DNA of 10,372 nucleotides, taken from Clostridia bacterium (GTDB lineage: Bacteria; Bacillota; Clostridia; Christensenellales; Borkfalkiaceae). The translations under genes and the position numbers were made by a program. The first letter of the stretch is position 1, and every line of letters begins with the position of its first letter. Location of the stretch: positions 1 to 10,372 of the forward strand of contig CAAFZH010000009.1 of assembly GCA_900767495.1 (NCBI GenBank), written 5' to 3'. Positions 4,995 to 10,372 of this stretch are shown piece after piece. The notes beneath the pieces are model-generated. The model did not search any database. It was not told where the DNA came from and saw nothing but the letters and a program-made list of their open reading frames with translations.

Positions 4995-5861
4995 ATGGCA
5001 ACGTATTACGGAAAGACCGTGGAAGAGGCTATTGAGAGCGGTCTTAAAGAATTAGGTATCGACAGAGAAAACGCCGATATAAAGATCGTCGAAGAACCCA
5101 AAAAAGGCTTTTTAGGTCTTAACAGCAAAAAAGCCGAAGTAGAGATATCGCCTAAAAAGAGCGACGGCGAAAGAGCCGTGGAATTTTTGAAAGGCTTGCT
5201 CCCCATAATGAACGTATCCGCAGAGTGCGTTTTGAGCGAAGAGGACGAGAAAATCGTCATCGACGTAAAAGCGGCTAAATCGTCATCCGTAATAGGCTAT
5301 CGCGGCGAAATTCTCGACGCGCTGCAGACCCTTGCGGGCGCGGTTGCGAATATCGGAAGAGAAGATTATCGCAGAGTGGTAGTCGATTGCGAAGAATACA
5401 GGGAGAAGAGAGAGGAAACTCTTAAATCGCTTGCCGAGAAACTTGCCGCCAAGGCAGTAAGAACGGGCAGAAAAATTATTCTCGAACCTATGAGTCCGTA
5501 TGAAAGAAGAATTCTGCACAGCACTTTGGCTGAAAGTACCGAGGTTAAGACCGAATCCGAGGGAAAAGAACCTAACAGATACGTAGTTATAATTCCCAAT
5601 GATTTGCGCTTTGACGAACCCGAGGACGCGTCTTATCGCAGAGGACAAACCGGCGGAGACAGAAAGGGCGGCTATCGCGGCGGCAGGACCGAGAAATACG
5701 GCGACAGAAACGACAGAAATTCTCGCGGAAACGGCAGATACGGCAATCGTAACGGCGGCAGAACGGAGAAATACGGAGATCGCACTCCCCGTCAACCCCG
5801 TCCCAAGACGAGCGGTTGGGGTACGTTTTTAGGTAACAGCAACACCGACAAAACCGAATAA
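4995..5861 (+). CDS. khpB: KhpB (Jag/SpoIIIJ-associated) RNA-binding protein
   Basis: KhpB is a cytosolic RNA-binding partner of KhpA, linked to elongation and division control in Gram-positives. The N-terminal Jag_N domain (1-52) includes the conserved KKGFLGLNSKKAEV. The KH domain (about 55-133) has the GxxG loop GYRG (101-104) in VIGYRGEILDALQTLAG. The R3H domain (about 135-202) has the R-x3-H motif (R171, H175) in SPYERRILH, then SEGKEPNRYVVIIP. The remaining tail (about 203-288) is an added Arg/Gly/Asp/Asn-rich low-complexity region with two copies of GGRTEKYGDR (229-238, 254-263). A strong site GGAGGT (4982-4987) precedes the ATG 15 bp after yidC. It is the last gene of the operon, as a terminator follows and mnmE does not. 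Confidence 0.95.
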   Translation: MATYYGKTVEEAIESGLKELGIDRENADIKIVEEPKKGFLGLNSKKAEVEISPKKSDGERAVEFLKGLLPIMNVSAECVLSEEDEKIVIDVKAAKSSSVIGYRGEILDALQTLAGAVANIGREDYRRVVVDCEEYREKREETLKSLAEKLAAKAVRTGRKIILEPMSPYERRILHSTLAESTEVKTESEGKEPNRYVVIIPNDLRFDEPEDASYRRGQTGGDRKGGYRGGRTEKYGDRNDRNSRGNGRYGNRNGGRTEKYGDRTPRQPRPKTSGWGTFLGNSNTDKTE

Positions 5862-5881
5862 TATATAAGGATAAAAGAAAT

Positions 5882-5920
5882 AAAAAAAAGGAAAACGCCC
5901 GCCGTTTTCCTTTTTTATTT
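5882..5920 (+). terminator. Intrinsic terminator of the rpmH-khpB operon
   Basis: GGAAAACG (5890-5897) pairs with CGTTTTCC (5903-5910) over a 5-nt loop. The stem is extended by A (5884-5889) with T (5911-5916) and followed by more T. The A/T symmetry means it could also stop transcription coming from the other side. Confidence 0.9.
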
Positions 5921-5925
5921 TAACA

Positions 5926-6041
5926 GTCATTGCGAGGAACGAAGTACCGCGGCAATCCCCCTGAAAAAGAACGGAAAATATGCTCCGTAGACCTCCACCC
6001 TCCCGGGAGATTGCTTCGTCGCTTCGCTTCCTCGCAAAGAC
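5926..6041. repeat. Complete palindromic repeat unit, type A
   Basis: The left arm GTCATTGCGAGG...GGCAATCCCC (5926-5960) is an imperfect reverse complement of GGGAGATTGC...CTCGCAAAGAC (6005-6041). The interior has GAAAAAGAACGG like other copies. It is about 116 bp and lies directly behind the khpB terminator. Confidence 0.65.
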
Positions 6042-6057
6042 AATAAAGCAAACCTCG

Positions 6058-6100
6058 CTTCCTCCTTCGGGGGAAGTGGCACGAAGTGCCGATAGGGGAC
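6058..6100. repeat. Second palindromic repeat family
   Basis: This short element contains CTTCCTCCTTCGGGGGAAG followed by a perfect GGCAC-GAA-GTGCC hairpin (6078-6090) and a GATAGGGGAC end. A related CCCCCTTCGG fragment occurs at 230-239. It differs from the GTCATTGCGAG family and seems nested among those copies. Confidence 0.5.
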
Positions 6101-6103
6101 TTT

Positions 6104-6175
6104 ACGTCATATTGAGCGCAAGCGAAATATCCCACCGAAAAAGTACGGAGCATATACTCCGCACCTGTCCGCTGA
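6104..6175. repeat. Half unit of palindromic repeat, hybrid type
   Basis: A type B left arm (ACGTCATATTGAGCGCAAGC, from 6104) leads into an interior CACCGAAAAAGTACGG like that of the type A unit at 428-534. The expected right arm ending in AATGAC is missing. The copy links the two arm types into one family. Confidence 0.5.
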
Positions 6176-6278
6176 AAAAGTTTTTCGGCAAAAGGCGAGT
6201 AAAAAAGCCTTAAAATACCATAAAACAATAAAGCAAGACACATATATAATAAAATAAGATACAAAATTAAAAAAGATA

Positions 6279-6307
6279 TTGATTTTCGTTTACTTTTGTG
6301 CTATAAT
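6279..6307 (+). promoter_or_regulatory. Promoter of the putative small RNA
   Basis: TTGATT (6279-6284), 17 bases, then TATAAT (6302-6307), with an extended -10 TG at 6299-6300. The predicted transcription start is about 6314. Confidence 0.75.
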
Positions 6308-6313
6308 GGTGTA

Positions 6314-6440
6314 TTATATTCTCGTAAATTGAAGTTGTTAAACGACTTCGGTTTCAGAAAATCGCTCATCATTTTCCCCCTTATCATATATTTTTCAAAG
6401 AGCAGTTTGCGAAGAGTTCGCGGACTGCTCTTTGGGTTTT
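6314..6440 (+). ncRNA. Putative stand-alone small RNA (about 125 nt)
   Basis: A strong extended -10 promoter points into about 125 nt with no open reading frame of note. Hairpin 1 is GAAGTTG/CGACTTC (6331-6337 with 6343-6349, one G-U pair). A mostly unstructured pyrimidine-rich linker follows, with CATTTTCCCCCTTATC (6370-6385). The end is an 18-bp hairpin (6396-6413 with 6417-6434, 3-nt loop GAG) followed by GGTTTT. The next gene has its own promoter at 6462-6490, so this unit appears independent rather than a leader. The C-rich single-stranded segment is complementary to Shine-Dalgarno sequences, as in Gram-positive small RNAs of the RsaE type; that function is inferred. I do not recognise it as a known family, and the weak T tract leaves termination uncertain. 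Confidence 0.55.
6396..6440 (+). terminator. Terminal hairpin of the putative small RNA
   Basis: An 11-bp perfect stem CAAAGAGCAGT/ACTGCTCTTTG is continued by two U-G and five Watson-Crick pairs, closed by a GAG loop. Only four T follow (6437-6440), so termination is probable rather than certain. Confidence 0.6.
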
Positions 6441-6461
6441 ACGGGGGTCTTTTAAAAACGC

Positions 6462-6490
6462 TTGATTAAAATTCTTAAATATTATATAAT
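6462..6490 (+). promoter_or_regulatory. Promoter of the 315-aa membrane protein gene
   Basis: TTGATT (6462-6467), 17 bases, TATAAT (6485-6490). The expected start is near 6497, giving a leader of about 28 nt with GAAGGT (6511-6516) as ribosome binding site. Confidence 0.75.
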
Positions 6491-6524
6491 TACTATATGT
6501 GTACTGTCGAGAAGGTAAAATAAA

Positions 6525-7472
6525 ATGCGAATAAGAAACGTTTTTAATATTATAATGCGAAATTACGCGCTCACGTTTAAAACGCTGCTTTTTAAACTTT
6601 GCGCTTTTGTTGTGTTTGCGTTGGGGTTGGGTCTTATGCTAAAACTGCGTTTAAGGGGGCTGATAAACGCCTTTTTACCCGTGGCGAACAGCGGAGTAGC
6701 AGTCATAAAGGCTTTGTTTTCTATGGGTTCGGCAACCGAGGTTACGGAAGTCTTTACCGAAAGTTGCCACGCCTTTATGGACTACGTTTCGTCTAACGTG
6801 GGTAACATAGTTTTAACCGCGGCGATACTTGTCGTAGGTATTTTCGTCTATCGTTTCGTTAGCGGTATCAGCGATTGCGTGGCGATTATTTCGATAGACG
6901 CTTACTCTTCTACCCTTTCAAAAAAACCGTATATCGGCGTTTTGTTTGAAAATCTCGGTTTAATCGCGGGTTTTCAGGCGGTGGAAGTGTTTTTTGCTTT
7001 TATTTACACGCTTGCCGTGTGCGCGCTCGACTATTTGTTCGCGTCGCTTTTAATAAAAGTCGTGCCTATGCTTGCCCCGTTCTTTTGCGTGGCTTTTTCG
7101 GTCGCGAGCCACGGACTTTACAATACTATGATAAGTCGTTTCGCAACCGAAAGGCTCGTCGGCAAGAAAACGCTTAAAGCGGCTTTAAATAGCGGTTTTC
7201 GCCCGCAAAGCGGATATTTCGTTAAAATGTTTATGAGTTATTCTATAATGAGCCTTATTTATACGTACTTGTTTACGACGACGCTCGTTTTCACTTTCGG
7301 CGTAGGAACGGTAATGATTATACCCCTTTACTCCAATATAATTGCGGGAATGAAAGTGGTCGATTCTTACGTAATAGAAAAGAAAAAATATTTTATAGAT
7401 TACGATAATATCGTCGTTCCCAAGGAACTCCGCGAAAACGACGAGCAACTTTTGAAAGACGTGGAAATTTAA
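6525..7472 (+). CDS. Polytopic membrane protein of unknown function
   Basis: I do not recognise a family. The 315 residues contain about six hydrophobic segments: roughly 21-40, 93-113, 144-168, 172-197, 234-256 and 254-276. The N terminus (MRIRNVFNIIMRNY) is basic, suggesting it lies inside the cell. The loop around 203-231 is charged (FATERLVGKKTLKAALNSGF) and probably cytosolic. The C-terminal 35 residues are hydrophilic and acidic (ELRENDEQLLKDVEI). No enzymatic motif, ATPase loop or lipobox is seen. The ATG has a GAAGGT site and a good promoter close upstream. The next gene, a small membrane protein, follows after 50 bp, but a terminator-like hairpin separates them. Codon choice looks like that of its neighbours, so recent transfer is not suggested. 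Confidence 0.85.
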   Translation: MRIRNVFNIIMRNYALTFKTLLFKLCAFVVFALGLGLMLKLRLRGLINAFLPVANSGVAVIKALFSMGSATEVTEVFTESCHAFMDYVSSNVGNIVLTAAILVVGIFVYRFVSGISDCVAIISIDAYSSTLSKKPYIGVLFENLGLIAGFQAVEVFFAFIYTLAVCALDYLFASLLIKVVPMLAPFFCVAFSVASHGLYNTMISRFATERLVGKKTLKAALNSGFRPQSGYFVKMFMSYSIMSLIYTYLFTTTLVFTFGVGTVMIIPLYSNIIAGMKVVDSYVIEKKKYFIDYDNIVVPKELRENDEQLLKDVEI

Positions 7473-7497
7473 AGCAAAAAACTTTATCGCATATAAA

Positions 7498-7542
7498 GTC
7501 GGAATTTACACACCTTACGGGTATGAAAATTCCGGCTTTTTT
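7498..7542 (+). terminator. Terminator-like hairpin overlapping the next start codon
   Basis: GTCGGAATTT (7498-7507) pairs with AAATTCCGGC (7527-7536) with one G-T wobble across a 19-nt loop, followed by six T (7537-7542). It would end transcription of the upstream membrane-protein gene. The loop contains the ATG (7523), and the 3' arm lies in the first codons of the DUF378 gene. Confidence 0.65.
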
Positions 7543-7735
7543 ATCTCTCGGTTTGTTGTGTCTTTGCGCCGTAAACCTTTCCGTGCAAGGCTTTTTCGGT
7601 TTTAATACCGCCGAATTTCTGCTCGGCGAAGGCAGTTTTCTTCTTCGCCTTTTCTACGCGCTTTGCGGCGTGGCGGCTAATTTCCTCGTTTTATTCGTTA
7701 TTATATATAAGCCCTTTAAAACGCTTGCAAAATAA
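7523..7735 (+). CDS. DUF378 family small membrane protein (YuzA-like)
   Basis: A 70-residue protein with two hydrophobic segments (about 4-26 and 41-62) joined by GFFGFNTAEFLLGEGSFLLR. The pattern of a first helix ending in asparagine (N18) then a G-F-F-G-F turn, a short amphipathic stretch and a second helix fits DUF378 proteins such as B. subtilis YuzA; their role is not established. The usual NWGLVG motif is altered here to NLSVQG. Length is normal for the family. The ATG at 7523 gives the expected N terminus, but no convincing ribosome binding site precedes it. The start codon lies in the loop of a terminator-like hairpin, so expression may be low or controlled by that structure. A basic tail (KPFKTLAK) ends the protein. 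Confidence 0.65.
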   Translation: MKIPAFLSLGLLCLCAVNLSVQGFFGFNTAEFLLGEGSFLLRLFYALCGVAANFLVLFVIIYKPFKTLAK

Positions 7736-7825
7736 ATTCGTTTGTTGTACAATACCCTCGGAAGGTTTTCGGATAAACACTTCCGCAAATATCCGTCGAT
7801 ATAAAATTTGCTTTTTCCTTTGAAA
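7736..7825. other. Short gene-free linker
   Basis: AT-rich spacer between the DUF378 gene and the repeat array. Nothing identifiable was seen in it apart from short inverted motifs. Confidence 0.3.
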
Positions 7826-7884
7826 TACTTATTGCGTACTTTTTCGAGGGGATTGCCGCGGTCGCTACGCCCCCTTGCAATGAC
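7826..7884. repeat. Half unit of palindromic repeat, type A
   Basis: An interior-like segment (GCGTACTTTTTCGAG) leads into a complete type A right arm, GGGGATTGCCGCGG...CTTGCAATGAC (7848-7884). The left arm is missing. An A-rich spacer then connects to the tandem type B array. Confidence 0.55.
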
Positions 7885-7897
7885 AAGTAAAAAAAAC

Positions 7898-8219
7898 ACG
7901 TCATATTGAGCGCAGCGAAATATCCCACGACCAAAGTGAAAAGCATATGCGTCGTCAGTTCTTCGGTGGGATTCTTCACTTCGTTCAGAATGACGTGTAA
8001 AGAAAAGTACGTCATATTGAGCGCAGCGAAATATCCCACGACTAAAGTGAAAAACATATGCGTCGTCAGTTCTTCGGTGGGATTCTTCACTTCGTTCAGA
8101 ATGACGTATAAAGAAAAGTACGTCATATTGAGCGCAAGCGAAATATCCCACGACCAAAGTGAAAAGCATATGCGTCGTCAGTTCTTCGGTGGGATTCTTC
8201 ACTACGTTAGAATGACGTA
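7898..8219. repeat. Three tandem 111-bp hairpin repeats, type B
   Basis: Units begin at 7898, 8009 and 8120 (period 111 bp). Each has a left arm ACGTCATATTGAGCGCAGCG...ATCCCA and an imperfectly complementary right arm TGGGATTCTTCACTTCG...AATGACGT. Between them is an interior with AAAGTGAAAAGCATATGCGTC. Copies differ at only a few bases; unit 3 has one inserted A in its left arm and small changes in its right arm. A spacer GTGTAAAGAAAAGT or GTATAAAGAAAAGT separates them. Open frames of 136-182 aa here on either strand are artefacts of the repetition. Confidence 0.9.
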
Positions 8220-8269
8220 CTTAAAAAGATTAAAACGACGGATAAATAAAAAAACCGAGGTACAACCAA

Positions 8270-8815
8270 ATGAAAAACTCTCAGGAAAAACGAGAGAACA
8301 AAGTCTCTTTTTTTGCTAATCCGTCGGCAAAAGTACTGTGTCGCGCGGGCGTTATAGCCGCCCTTTACGTTGCGCTTAACTACTTACTGCAACCGTTTTC
8401 GTTCGGAATTTTACAATGCCGCGTGTCCGAGGCACTCACCGTTTTGCCTCTTTTATTTCCCGAGGCGATCCCCGCGCTGTTTGTCGGGTGCGTAATTTCC
8501 AACCTTATCGGCAACGGAATTTACGATATTATAATAGGTTCGCTCGCGACCCTAATAGCCGCTGTAGGCACGTATCTGACAGGCAGATTTATAAAGAATA
8601 AATACCTGAAATTCGTCCTCGGCGGGCTTTTCCCCGTAATTTTAAACGCGCTTGCGGTGCCGCTTATTTTTATTCTTTGCGGAACAAACGAGAACGCCTA
8701 CGTAATAGACGTGCTCATTATCGGCGCGGAGGAGGCAGCCGTGGTTTATACTTTCGGCTCGGCGCTTTACTTTCCCGTTCAAAAGAGAATTTCTAAAATC
8801 AATTATAATCGTTGA
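8270..8815 (+). CDS. queT: QueT family queuosine-precursor transporter
   Basis: QueT proteins are membrane substrate-binding (S) components of ECF-type transporters, thought to import precursors such as preQ1 for the tRNA base queuosine. The 181 residues carry a hydrophilic N terminus (1-22) and about five hydrophobic segments (about 24-41, 57-81, 85-105, 114-136, 146-168). The family core is clear: LYVALNYLLQPFSFGILQ (32-49), RVSEALTVLPLLFPEAIP (51-68), GCVISNL (73-79) and YDIIIGSLATLIAA (85-98). The ATG is preceded by GAGGT (8257-8261) at normal spacing. The gene lies just after the hairpin-repeat array. No queuosine enzyme and no ECF energising module is in the window. No preQ1 riboswitch was recognised in the short leader. 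No terminator follows; the promoter of the next gene overlaps the stop codon. Confidence 0.9.
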   Translation: MKNSQEKRENKVSFFANPSAKVLCRAGVIAALYVALNYLLQPFSFGILQCRVSEALTVLPLLFPEAIPALFVGCVISNLIGNGIYDIIIGSLATLIAAVGTYLTGRFIKNKYLKFVLGGLFPVILNALAVPLIFILCGTNENAYVIDVLIIGAEEAAVVYTFGSALYFPVQKRISKINYNR

Positions 8816-8840
8816 CAGTTTTTCTGTAATGTGGTAAAAT
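8812..8840 (+). promoter_or_regulatory. Strong promoter overlapping the queT stop
   Basis: TTGACA (8812-8817), 17 bases, TAAAAT (8835-8840), with an extended -10 TG at 8832-8833. The TGA stop of queT lies inside the -35 hexamer. The expected start near 8847 gives a leader of about 29 nt to the kinase gene. Confidence 0.85.
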
Positions 8841-8875
8841 AAGACAGATAAAATCTACTAACGGTAGGATGAAAT

Positions 8876-10282
8876 ATGACAAACAATGAGAAAAAACTGA
8901 ACTTGGCAGACTTTTTCTACGTAATCAAGAAGTGTTGGTTCGTAGAATGTATAATTTTGGCGGTGTGTATCGCGGTGGGCGTTGCGGTCGCAATGGTTAC
9001 CCCCAGGTACTACGTTGCCTCGGTAGACGTTTTCGTCGACGCGGAAACGGGTACGGACGTAACTACGGGAATTTCGGTTGCGAGAGTGTACATTCCTTCC
9101 ATTTGCGACACCGCGAAGGGCGACTACGTAATGAGTTTGGCTGCCAAAGATTGCGGTAAGAAATGTTCTTCCAAGGCACTTACGGTTACTAACGAAGATA
9201 ACAGCCTTATTATAAACCTTGCGTACAAAGATTCGTCTGCGGACGACGCCAAAGTCAAACTCGAGGCGATAGTGGGTGCGCTTAAAGGGTTTTATGAGGC
9301 AGAGGACGAAATATCTAACCCCCTTGCAAATAAAAAACTAAAAATAACTCCTCAATATTCCGACATTTCGGCTGACGGAACGGCAACGCCTAAAGTAACG
9401 GTCGGCTCTAAAAAGAAAACAATAGTTTTGCTTTCGGGTATATTAGGCGTAGCGGCGGTGTTTATTTACGCGCTTTGCGTGTACTTTATCGCCGATAAAG
9501 TTTCCTCTTCGGACAGACTCGAAACGGTTTCGGGGCATAAAACTCTGGGCGTCGTTTCCAAAAAGAAAATCGACAAAAAAGACCCGACCGCTGCCGACAG
9601 ACTTGTAGATCTCGACCTTACCAAGGTTGCGGACGCGCTTATTTACGATCACATTTGCACCAACAGAAAAGTTTATCAGATTGAATCGTCCGTTGCGGGC
9701 GAGGGCAAAACTTCGGTTACCATAAACCTTGCAAGAGATTTATCCGAGGCGCACAGAAAAACGCTCATTATAGACTGCGACTTTTCTAAACCCAGCGTAC
9801 ACAGAAAGTTGGCTTTGCACCGCCACTTAGGCATAACCGAATATTTTAAAGGCACTAAAACCTTTGACGAAATAGTAAAACATACCTCGATTGACGGCGT
9901 TGACGTAATCACTTGCGGCGATCATATAGAAAATCACTCGATATTCTTTACTTCGGATAAGTTCAGGCAGTTGATTGCCGAGGCAAAAGAAAAATACGAA
10001 TTCGTGCTTTTGGACTGCGCGCCCGTAAGGATCGTTTCCGACTATATAAGCGTGTCCGCCCTTGCCGACGCGGCTATTTTAGTAGTAGCCAACAATAAGG
10101 CGAGCGCGCGCGACGTAGAGTATTCCGTAAGGGAACTCGAGGCGAGCGGTTCTACCGTAATAGGAACGGTGTTCAACTTTGCCGACAGCGTTGCGGATAA
10201 ATATTATTATCGTTATAACTATTCTTACGTAACCGAAGGTGCGAAAGAAATTAAAAACGAAGATAAAACGATTAAACAATAA
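8876..10282 (+). CDS. Fused Wzz-domain / BY-kinase (capsular polysaccharide tyrosine kinase)
   Basis: This protein combines a polysaccharide chain-length (Wzz/CpsC-like) membrane part with a cytosolic bacterial tyrosine kinase (CpsD/CapB-like) and likely controls surface polysaccharide assembly. The N-terminal Wzz segment LNLADFFYVIKKCW (8-21) leads to a membrane helix (about 25-42) and a short external domain (about 43-178). A second helix (about 182-206) precedes the kinase (about 250-440). The Walker A is AGEGKTS (274-280), Walker A' is TLIIDCDFSKP (296-306) and Walker B is FVLLDCAP (376-383). The usual arginine of the A' motif is replaced by serine (S304). A C-terminal tyrosine cluster with six Tyr (443-451) is the expected autophosphorylation site. 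Kinase and membrane partner are usually separate proteins in Bacillota. The ATG follows TAGGATG (8865-8871) and a strong promoter. No other polysaccharide gene is visible before the window ends. Confidence 0.88.
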   Translation: MTNNEKKLNLADFFYVIKKCWFVECIILAVCIAVGVAVAMVTPRYYVASVDVFVDAETGTDVTTGISVARVYIPSICDTAKGDYVMSLAAKDCGKKCSSKALTVTNEDNSLIINLAYKDSSADDAKVKLEAIVGALKGFYEAEDEISNPLANKKLKITPQYSDISADGTATPKVTVGSKKKTIVLLSGILGVAAVFIYALCVYFIADKVSSSDRLETVSGHKTLGVVSKKKIDKKDPTAADRLVDLDLTKVADALIYDHICTNRKVYQIESSVAGEGKTSVTINLARDLSEAHRKTLIIDCDFSKPSVHRKLALHRHLGITEYFKGTKTFDEIVKHTSIDGVDVITCGDHIENHSIFFTSDKFRQLIAEAKEKYEFVLLDCAPVRIVSDYISVSALADAAILVVANNKASARDVEYSVRELEASGSTVIGTVFNFADSVADKYYYRYNYSYVTEGAKEIKNEDKTIKQ

Positions 10283-10295
10283 AGTTTTTTAAGGC

Positions 10296-10333
10296 GGGGG
10301 GGAACCTTTGGGGTTGCCCCCCCCCCCTTTTTT
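10296..10333 (+). terminator. Terminator after the BY-kinase gene
   Basis: Seven G plus AACC (10296-10306) pair with GGTT (10312-10315) and C residues (10317-10323), with one bulged G, followed by more C and six T (10328-10333). If real it makes the kinase gene a single-gene unit. The exact lengths of the long C and A runs that follow may contain sequencing errors. Confidence 0.7.
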
Positions 10334-10372
10334 AAAAAAAAAACGAGAATCTTATTTTCTTCCAGGGGGAGG

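Noticed and set aside
5283..5795. Minus-strand open frame of 170 aa inside khpB
   Set aside because: Antisense shadow of KhpB, whose domains are clear on the plus strand.
6314..6440. 6S RNA or a riboswitch leader
   Set aside because: There is no long rod with a central bubble formed by complementary 5' and 3' ends, and the downstream gene has its own promoter after the hairpin.
7654..8202. Minus-strand open frame of 182 aa (and overlapping frames of 136-137 aa) over the repeat array
   Set aside because: The protein is a three-fold repeat of the hairpin element, contains phrases typical of spurious repeat translations, and has no ribosome binding site.
7898..8219. CRISPR array
   Set aside because: The 111-bp period, near-identical whole units, 12-15 bp A-rich spacers and long self-complementary arms do not fit repeat-spacer architecture, and there are no cas genes.
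8220..8269. preQ1 riboswitch before queT
   Set aside because: The 50-bp leader has no C-rich stem-loop and no matching A-rich pseudoknot tail in the expected order; the repeat array occupies the space upstream.

Overview
The window looks like the chromosomal replication-origin neighbourhood of a Bacillota bacterium, probably of the class Clostridia. This rests on several things: a DnaA-trio type origin, a YidC without the Gram-negative periplasmic P1 domain, a KhpB/Jag protein, YidD, DUF378 and QueT family proteins, consensus sigma-A promoters and GGAGG-type ribosome binding sites. The genus cannot be named from the sequence.

Layout. Positions 1-585 hold no recognisable gene. They are packed with hairpins and fragments of a dispersed palindromic repeat. 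rsmG (586-1275) is on the minus strand. The 1276-1648 gap carries DnaA-box-like sites, an AT-rich stretch and, just before dnaN, a textbook DnaA box / GC spacer / DnaA-trio module, so I call it oriC. On the plus strand follow dnaN, a perfect TTGACA-N17-TATAAT promoter, and the compact rpmH-rnpA-yidD-yidC-khpB operon, which ends in a strong intrinsic terminator at 5882-5920. rsmG and the dnaN side diverge from the origin, so all genes near it are read co-directionally with replication forks leaving it. The classical neighbours dnaA, recF, gyrB, mnmE and mnmG are not in the window, so the ancestral order has been rearranged.

Positions 5921-6260 are again repeat-rich. At 6279-6440 there is a likely stand-alone small RNA gene with its own promoter, a C-rich unpaired segment and an 18-bp terminal hairpin. 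Next come a polytopic membrane protein of unknown function (6525-7472) with its own promoter, and a small DUF378 membrane protein (7523-7735) whose start lies inside a terminator-like hairpin. Positions 7826-8219 hold half a repeat unit and then three near-identical tandem 111-bp hairpin units. After these come queT (queuosine-precursor transporter, 8270-8815) and a fused Wzz/BY-kinase polysaccharide-synthesis regulator (8876-10282), driven by a strong promoter that overlaps the queT stop codon.

The genes form three functional sets: origin firing and the replication clamp (oriC, dnaN); ribosome, RNase P and membrane-insertion housekeeping (rsmG, rpmH, rnpA, yidD, yidC, khpB); and loosely associated envelope genes (two small membrane proteins, queT, the BY-kinase). 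No phage, transposase or CRISPR was seen. The most unusual material is the origin without an adjacent dnaA, the putative small RNA, and the hairpin-repeat arrays.
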